19,833 bases of DNA from Candidatus Omnitrophota bacterium (GTDB lineage Bacteria > Omnitrophota > Koll11 > Gygaellales > JAQTUY01), in the NCBI GenBank assembly GCA_028707105.1, contig JAQTUY010000014.1, positions 1 through 19,833 on the forward strand, read 5' to 3'. A program made the position numbers and the translations under genes. Positions 14,500 to 19,833 of the stretch are shown one piece after another. Each line of letters opens with the position of its first letter. Positions within the stretch are counted from its first letter, which is position 1. Under the pieces are notes generated by a model. It saw only the letters and a program-made list of their open reading frames with translations. It did no database searches and was not told the origin of the DNA.

Positions 14500-15164
14500 A
14501 AAAAGACAATTACGCCCAGCTTAAGAAGTTTTGCTTAGGATTGGGAATAAACCTTTTTGGGGTCGCCGATGTTTCTTTGATAAAGAAGGATTTTTTGCTT
14601 GATCCTGTTTTATTGGAAAAATTAGACCGGGGGATCTGTCTGGGTGTAAGGTTATCCTCCGGGATATTGGATGAAATATCTTCCCAGCCGACCAAGATAT
14701 ATTATTACCATTACCGGCAGGTGAACGCTTTGCTCGACCAGGCTGCGCTGCGGCTGACTAATTTTATCCAGGGTAAGGGTTATGAAGCTGTGCCCATACC
14801 CGCTTCTCAAGTCGTGGATTGGGAAAAACAGTCCGCGCATCTTTCGCATAGAAAAATAGGATATTTGGCCGGCCTGGGATGGATAGGGAGGAATAATCTT
14901 CTAGTGAATAAAAAACTGGGCAGCCAATTTCGCCTGGTCACGATCTTAACCAGCATGCCTCTTAAAACCGATAAGCCCGTTAAGGATAACTGCGGCGCTT
15001 GCCATCTCTGCGTCCGGGCCTGCCCCGCGGGAGCTATTCAAGAGAACTCCGGTGAATTTGAAATGTCCAAGTGCGTTGATAAGCTGAGGGAATTCCACAA
15101 AAAACATATTGTGGAACAATACATCTGCGGCGTATGCATCAGGGTCTGCCGCGGCCGTATGTAA
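14496..15164 (+). CDS. Short QueG-like protein with double [4Fe-4S] ferredoxin domain
   Basis: 222 residues. The N-terminal 120 residues resemble the cobalamin-binding part of epoxyqueuosine reductase (QueG), with VVDWEKQSAHLSHRKIG and LAGLGWIGRNNLLVNKK (125-141) close to QueG's GLGWIGKN motif. Then FRLVTILTSMPL and the iron-sulfur domain: CGACHLCVRACP (166-177, C166, C169, C172, C176), C193, and CGVCIRVC (211-218, C211, C214, C218), making eight cysteines for two clusters. QueG proper is about 350-380 residues and carries HEAT-like repeats; this one stops right after the last cysteine, so it is a shortened relative, perhaps not a queuosine enzyme. Overlap by 4 bases with mnmG implies translational coupling and a possible tRNA-modification role. 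Related short homologues act as redox proteins with B12-dependent enzymes; that is a second option. Confidence 0.85.
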   Translation: MKKDNYAQLKKFCLGLGINLFGVADVSLIKKDFLLDPVLLEKLDRGICLGVRLSSGILDEISSQPTKIYYYHYRQVNALLDQAALRLTNFIQGKGYEAVPIPASQVVDWEKQSAHLSHRKIGYLAGLGWIGRNNLLVNKKLGSQFRLVTILTSMPLKTDKPVKDNCGACHLCVRACPAGAIQENSGEFEMSKCVDKLREFHKKHIVEQYICGVCIRVCRGRM

Positions 15165-15169
15165 TCCCC

Positions 15170-15197
15170 TTGACCATCCCGGCATTTAGTTTATAAT
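15170..15197 (+). promoter_or_regulatory. Promoter of the giant signalling gene, probably leaderless
   Basis: TTGACC (15170-15175), a 16-base spacer, then a perfect TATAAT (15192-15197). The ATG is at 15206, 8 bases after the -10 box, so transcription would start at or within a few bases of the start codon. No ribosome site is present. The -35 overlaps the end of the preceding gene's downstream bases only. Confidence 0.65.
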
Positions 15198-15205
15198 ACT
15201 ATCTT

Positions 15206-18200
15206 ATGCTCGGCCAAACCATCGCTAACCGCTACAAGTTAAACGAAGAATTAGTCTCCGACTCTCTTATAACCCTCTATAAATCTTTTGATCAGCACGA
15301 CAATAAACCCGTCCTTTTAAACCTCTTATCCGAAAAATCTCTTAGCCGTCCACTGGAAGTGCAACTGCGTTTTAAAAGAGCAGTTGAACAAGCCTCTAAG
15401 CTTAGTTCTTCCAACATCCTTAAGATACTCCAAGTAAGCGAATCCGATAACCAAACCGTTCTTATCCAGGAGTACTTTGAAGGAGAGCCTCTTTCTAAAT
15501 TCTTAAACCAGTCCTGGGATACAGACAAAGCCGTCGGCCTAATACTTCAAATCGCTTCTGCATTATCAGCAACCCATGAGCAGAATTTAAACCACCAATC
15601 AATTAAACCCCAGCACATACTTATAGATAAAGCCGATACCGTAAAACTTTTTAACTTCGGTTATTCCATTATTCAAGATATCAGCCGCATCACCGAAAAA
15701 GAAGAGATCATCTCAACCTTTAGTTATCTCTCTCCTGAATCAAGTGGGATCTTGCGTAAACCCGTAGATTCAAGATCCGATATTTATTCTTTGGGCATAC
15801 TTTTCTATCAACTCTTAACCGGAAGATTACCTTACATCGCGGATGATATCTCAGGGCTTATCCATCAGCATATAGCCTCCAAACCCAGTCCACCCTCTAA
15901 GGCCAATAATAAGATAGCGCCGGTTTTAGATAACATAATCCTTCGGCTTATCGCTAAAGAGCCTAGCGAGAGATATCAGGGGCTTAAAGGCTTGATTGTT
16001 GACTTAAAAGAATACCAGGCTCAAAGAAAACAAGGTAAAGCCCTAATTGACTTTGAAATAGCGCGGCAGGACCGTCTTACTCAACTATCCTTTTCAACAA
16101 AGCTCATCGGTAGAGATAAAGAATTAAACGAGCTCAACAATTTACTTAATAAGGCTACCCAAGGCCAGGGTTCTCTCGCTTTTGTATTTGGTGAGCCCGG
16201 TATCGGCAAGTCCAGATTAATAGATGAACTCCGCGGTTCTATCCATTCCCTTAACGGCCTCTTCTGCGGCGGCAAATGCTATCAGTTTGAATTCAGGACT
16301 CCCTATAAAGTTTTTTCCGAGGCTATCGATGCCTATATTGAGAAGGTAAAGCGCCTTTCTCAAAAAGAACAAGAAATCCATATTAAACGCATTAAAGATA
16401 CTCTTGGCGAGTTGGGAGGAGAGGTAGTCAAAATTTCCCCTACTTTGACTGATCTCATCGGTACGCCGCCTAAGCTGGTAGAATTGGAGCCTGAAAAAGA
16501 AAAAATAAGGTTTTTGATCACGGTCACTAATTTTCTAGCCTCGCTTAGTTCAAATGAGGTTCCACTGTTAATGTTCTTAGATGACTTGCAGTGGGTAGAT
16601 GACGGAAGCCTTGAAATATTGGAAAGGCTTGCCGAGAAACTTCAAAATAGCCCGCTTAATCTGATTGTAAGCTATCGCGATACAGACGTTGATCAAAACC
16701 ACCCGTTAGTCCAGTTAATTAAAAAGCTTAAAGATAAACAAATAGGTCTTTCTGAATTGGCGGTTAGATCCTTAAGCATCGCTGAGACTAGCCAAATGAT
16801 CTCTCAGATCATTATGGAGAAGGAGGAGTCGGTATTGTCCTTAGCTCAAGAGCTCAATGAGCGGGCCCAGGGTAACCCTTTTTTTACCTTAGAGCTCTTG
16901 CATTCGCTGGTAGACTCTAAAGTTATCTATTTAAAAGACGACCACTACACCTATGATTTGATCCAGCTAAAAAGCGCCAACCTTCCCACTACCATAGTAG
17001 AGGCGGTCTTAAAGCGTATGAAGGACCTCTCTGAGATCGCGCTCCAGATACTTTCTTACGCCTCGATCATGGGCAAAGAGATACAGTTTGAATTACTCAT
17101 CGACTTGACCCAGCGCCCCATAGACCAGATTGTGAATTCTATAGAAGACGGTGTCCAAAACCAGCTTCTTTACCGTGATATCACGGGCGAGGAAAATATC
17201 TTTTTCATGCACGACCGTATCAGGGAAGCGTTTTATCAAAGAGTATCCGAGGAAGAGCGCATACCCTTGCATAGGCATATCGCGGAAGTCATTGAAGGGC
17301 AGAATAAAGATAATACCGGATCTGTTTTGTATGAGCTCGCGTATCATTTTAATCAAGCCAAAGTGGAAGATAAGGCTCTGGAATATTCAATACCCGCGGC
17401 TAATAAAGCGAAATCTTCCTATGCTAATACTCTTGCCATAAGCCTGTACAATACCGCGAAAGAAATATTGGAGAAGCAGAACAAAAAAGCATCTAAGGAA
17501 TATATCGAAGTATTGGAAAATCTGGGTGAAGTATACAGGTTGGCGGGAGCATATGAAAATTCCGTGCTTGTTTTTAAGTCATGCGAATCTCTTATCCCGG
17601 CGCAGGACAGATTGCGCAAAACCCAGGTCTTGACCAAAATGTCAGCGACTCTATGGGAAAAAGGAGAGGTGGAGAGCACCATTGATGTATTAGGGCAAGC
17701 GTTAAGAATATTGAAGGTCAGGTTCTTCACTACGAACGCGGGTGTAATCTTAGGAATATTAAAAGAATTTACCAGACAGATGTTGCACACTTGGTTTCCA
17801 GCCTTTTTTATTAGGAAGAAATATAAAGCATCTTCAGAGGATATCGTAGTTGTTCGGTTGTTACATAAATTGGCGCTTGCTTACTATTTCTCGGATATGA
17901 ATAAGTGTTTTTATCTTTGGTTGAAATCTTATAATATGTCTGAAAAACTGGGGCCTTGCATAGAGCTGGCATATAATTATTTGTATGGATTGCCGGCTTG
18001 GTCTACTTTTCCCTGGTTTAGCCGGGCTTTCCGGGATGGGCGGAAGGGCTTAGAGATAGCCGTTAATTTGGGAGATAAGATCAGGGAGGGTTCGGCATAT
18101 GGTTTTTTTGCGTTATGCGCATTCTTATCAAATAAGACTAAAGAAGGAGTCCAGTACGGAAGAAAAGGCATAAGTATACTAAAAGGGCTTGGTGAATACT

Positions 18201-19833
18201 GGGAATTAGGGATGTCTTATGTCTTCGGAGGCATGAATTGTTGGTTATCAGGAGACTTCGTGGAATCAGAAAAAAACCTGGACGAATTAATCCGTATGTC
18301 CAAAGATATAAAAGCATTACAACCTTTAGAATGGGGATTGGCTAATAGAGGTTTTTTGTTCTGTTTTAAGGGGGATATGGATGAGTCCATTCTTAAGGAT
18401 ATAAAAGATAGCATTAAAATAACAGAAGAAATTCATGATAATGGTAACTTAGTCCGTTATTGGGGCATATTATCATATGCATATTTACGCTTAAGAGATT
18501 ATTTGCGATCTATTGAGGCTTCAGAAAAGGCAGTCGAGTTATTTCCTACCCACAATAATAAAGCGGGATGGGCTTATGAGATTTTTCCAATTGGCGCTCA
18601 AGTTTATCTGGACGCCATTTCCGAAATTAGTTTATCACCTGAACAGAGAAAAAAATATCTCAAACGCGCCGCGTGGTTTTGTAAAGAATCATTCAGTTGG
18701 GCCAAGAATTTCCAATTCTTCCTTGCTTGGTCCCTCCAGGTCAACGGCACCTATTATTGGCTTACAGGCAAGAAGAAGGCTGCCGTTAAAACCTGGGAAA
18801 AAGGTATCAAGTTCTTACGTGAGAAGACCGAAGATAAATATCGCTTAGCCTACATCCTCCTGGAGGAAGCCAAGTTCCTGCTAAGTGATAACCCCCAGGA
18901 CAAAAAAGCCCTGGGCAATCTCCTGGAAGCCAAAGAGCTCTTCAGTAGTATGGGCTGTAAGCTGGACTTAAAGACCTGTAATGAATTGCTTCAGAAGATC
19001 ATGCCCTCAACCGAAGGCTTAGAGGGAAGAGAAGCCCTGACCCAGAGACGCCATCTTGAGAGCCTGCTCTCAACTACCCGGGCCATCGGCTCAGTCTTTG
19101 ACTTGGATGAGCTGCTAAACAAGATCATGGACTATGCCATCACCGTAACCGGAGCAGAACGAGGCTTCCTCCTGCTCTATGATGATAAGACCAGCCAACT
19201 CTCTCTTAAGCTCTCTCATGGCTTCAACGCCCTGGAAGCCTTCTCCTTTGAGAGCTCCCGTGTCTCCCTGGAGCTGATCCATGAAGCTGAGAAGCAAAAA
19301 GATACCCTGATCGCTTCATCAGACCAGGCTCCTACCCCCAAGATCCAAAACGAGCTTAAAAGCTACAATGTAAAACAAGCTCTCTCAGCCTATCTAACTA
19401 GCAGGGACAAGCCTATAGGTATCCTCTACCTGGATAACCAGCTCTCCTCAGGTACCTTCGGCAAGCAGGAACTGGAGTTGATGCAGTCCTTCGCAGTCCA
19501 GGCCAGCGTCTCTCTGGAGAACGCCCACCTGGTCTCAGACCTCTTAGACCAGGCACGCTTAAGGCAGGAGCTGGAGCTTGGCCGGGAGATCCAGATGGAC
19601 CTTCTGCCTAAAGTCACACCCGTCATCCCCGGCCTTAAGCTCTCCGGCCTTATGCTCCCGGCCAAGGAGATAGGAGGGGACTACTATGACTTCCTGGTCC
19701 ACAAACCCCAGCCTGCTCAAGGAACAGACTCCTCTACTGCAGAGCGCCTCTCGGTAGTCATCGGTGACGTCTCCGGCAAAGGTGTAGCCGCAGGCCTGCT
19801 CATGGCCATGGTCAAGACCTGCCTCTATGCCCT
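15206..19833 (+). CDS. Giant pseudokinase - STAND ATPase - TPR - GAF - SpoIIE phosphatase, cut by the window edge
   Basis: Open for at least 1542 codons, still coding at the edge. Start MLGQTIANRYKL is the typical opening of a Hanks-type kinase domain. Kinase-like domain about 1-270: activation/helix motifs SPESSG and DSRSDIYSLGILFYQLLTGR are kept, but the glycine loop is gone, no Lys sits in the VAIK position (PVLLNLL, 35-41), HRD is H130-Q131-S132 and DFG is N150-F151-G152, so it is probably a pseudokinase. STAND/AAA ATPase about 300-700: Walker A GEPGIGKS (329-336), Walker B LMFLDDLQWVDD (455-466), then FFMHDRIREAFY near 665. A helical TPR-like region spans about 725-1270, GAF about 1285-1450, a linker helix ends REIQMDLLP, then the SpoIIE PP2C start with GGDYYDF (about 1490) and IGDVSGKG (about 1519). 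Kinase-ATPase-GAF-histidine kinase proteins are known; here the output is a phosphatase. Preceded by its own promoter. Confidence 0.9.
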   Translation, partial: MLGQTIANRYKLNEELVSDSLITLYKSFDQHDNKPVLLNLLSEKSLSRPLEVQLRFKRAVEQASKLSSSNILKILQVSESDNQTVLIQEYFEGEPLSKFLNQSWDTDKAVGLILQIASALSATHEQNLNHQSIKPQHILIDKADTVKLFNFGYSIIQDISRITEKEEIISTFSYLSPESSGILRKPVDSRSDIYSLGILFYQLLTGRLPYIADDISGLIHQHIASKPSPPSKANNKIAPVLDNIILRLIAKEPSERYQGLKGLIVDLKEYQAQRKQGKALIDFEIARQDRLTQLSFSTKLIGRDKELNELNNLLNKATQGQGSLAFVFGEPGIGKSRLIDELRGSIHSLNGLFCGGKCYQFEFRTPYKVFSEAIDAYIEKVKRLSQKEQEIHIKRIKDTLGELGGEVVKISPTLTDLIGTPPKLVELEPEKEKIRFLITVTNFLASLSSNEVPLLMFLDDLQWVDDGSLEILERLAEKLQNSPLNLIVSYRDTDVDQNHPLVQLIKKLKDKQIGLSELAVRSLSIAETSQMISQIIMEKEESVLSLAQELNERAQGNPFFTLELLHSLVDSKVIYLKDDHYTYDLIQLKSANLPTTIVEAVLKRMKDLSEIALQILSYASIMGKEIQFELLIDLTQRPIDQIVNSIEDGVQNQLLYRDITGEENIFFMHDRIREAFYQRVSEEERIPLHRHIAEVIEGQNKDNTGSVLYELAYHFNQAKVEDKALEYSIPAANKAKSSYANTLAISLYNTAKEILEKQNKKASKEYIEVLENLGEVYRLAGAYENSVLVFKSCESLIPAQDRLRKTQVLTKMSATLWEKGEVESTIDVLGQALRILKVRFFTTNAGVILGILKEFTRQMLHTWFPAFFIRKKYKASSEDIVVVRLLHKLALAYYFSDMNKCFYLWLKSYNMSEKLGPCIELAYNYLYGLPAWSTFPWFSRAFRDGRKGLEIAVNLGDKIREGSAYGFFALCAFLSNKTKEGVQYGRKGISILKGLGEYWELGMSYVFGGMNCWLSGDFVESEKNLDELIRMSKDIKALQPLEWGLANRGFLFCFKGDMDESILKDIKDSIKITEEIHDNGNLVRYWGILSYAYLRLRDYLRSIEASEKAVELFPTHNNKAGWAYEIFPIGAQVYLDAISEISLSPEQRKKYLKRAAWFCKESFSWAKNFQFFLAWSLQVNGTYYWLTGKKKAAVKTWEKGIKFLREKTEDKYRLAYILLEEAKFLLSDNPQDKKALGNLLEAKELFSSMGCKLDLKTCNELLQKIMPSTEGLEGREALTQRRHLESLLSTTRAIGSVFDLDELLNKIMDYAITVTGAERGFLLLYDDKTSQLSLKLSHGFNALEAFSFESSRVSLELIHEAEKQKDTLIASSDQAPTPKIQNELKSYNVKQALSAYLTSRDKPIGILYLDNQLSSGTFGKQELELMQSFAVQASVSLENAHLVSDLLDQARLRQELELGREIQMDLLPKVTPVIPGLKLSGLMLPAKEIGGDYYDFLVHKPQPAQGTDSSTAERLSVVIGDVSGKGVAAGLLMAMVKTCLYA

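Overview
This window looks like part of the chromosome of a Gram-negative (didermic) bacterium. A secretin, a PilP-like lipoprotein and class III prepilins indicate an outer membrane. The pseudopilin style (FTLIELIVVIAVIGILAAI...APNAFKAIEKSK) and the modular SpoIIE-type phosphatases suggest a candidate-phylum bacterium such as Omnitrophota (OP3) or a PVC relative. That placement is inferred from protein style only.

Left third, minus strand (6954 down to 1): one apparent operon for a type II secretion / type IV pilus-like machine. A strong promoter (TTGACA-17 bp-TATATA) reads leftward into two tandem, protein-identical 60-residue MerR/excisionase-like helix-turn-helix genes. These are followed by a PilP/GspC-like lipoprotein, a secretin N-domain protein, a separate secretin channel protein with a coiled-coil tail, a small exported coiled-coil protein, the assembly ATPase (GspE/PilB), and three prepilin-like pseudopilins; the third runs off the left edge. 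No platform protein (GspF/PilC) or prepilin peptidase is visible.

Middle, plus strand (7238-15164): after a 375-bp AT-rich intergenic region holding divergent promoters and an 11-G tract inside an inverted repeat, there is a membrane sensor with GAF and SpoIIE/RsbU-type PP2C phosphatase domains. Next is a nitrogen-metabolism cluster: an Lrp/AsnC regulator, a class I aminotransferase (an AlaR/AlaT-like arrangement) and a type I-alpha glutamine synthetase. A 23-bp perfect inverted repeat separates glnA from mnmG, a tRNA wobble-uridine modification enzyme, which overlaps by 4 bp a short QueG-like double-[4Fe-4S] protein.

Right end, plus strand (15206 to the edge): a very large modular signalling protein, open for at least 1542 codons. 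It has a degenerate protein-kinase domain lacking the catalytic residues, a STAND/AAA-type ATPase, a long helical TPR-like region, a GAF domain and the start of a second SpoIIE phosphatase domain. Its start codon lies so close to a good -10 box that the mRNA may be leaderless. The two phosphatase domains, 10.8 kb apart, are clear paralogues (54 of 60 bases identical over their best block) fused to different sensors. This suggests parallel inputs to one partner-switching-type output, although no anti-sigma or anti-anti-sigma gene is in the window.
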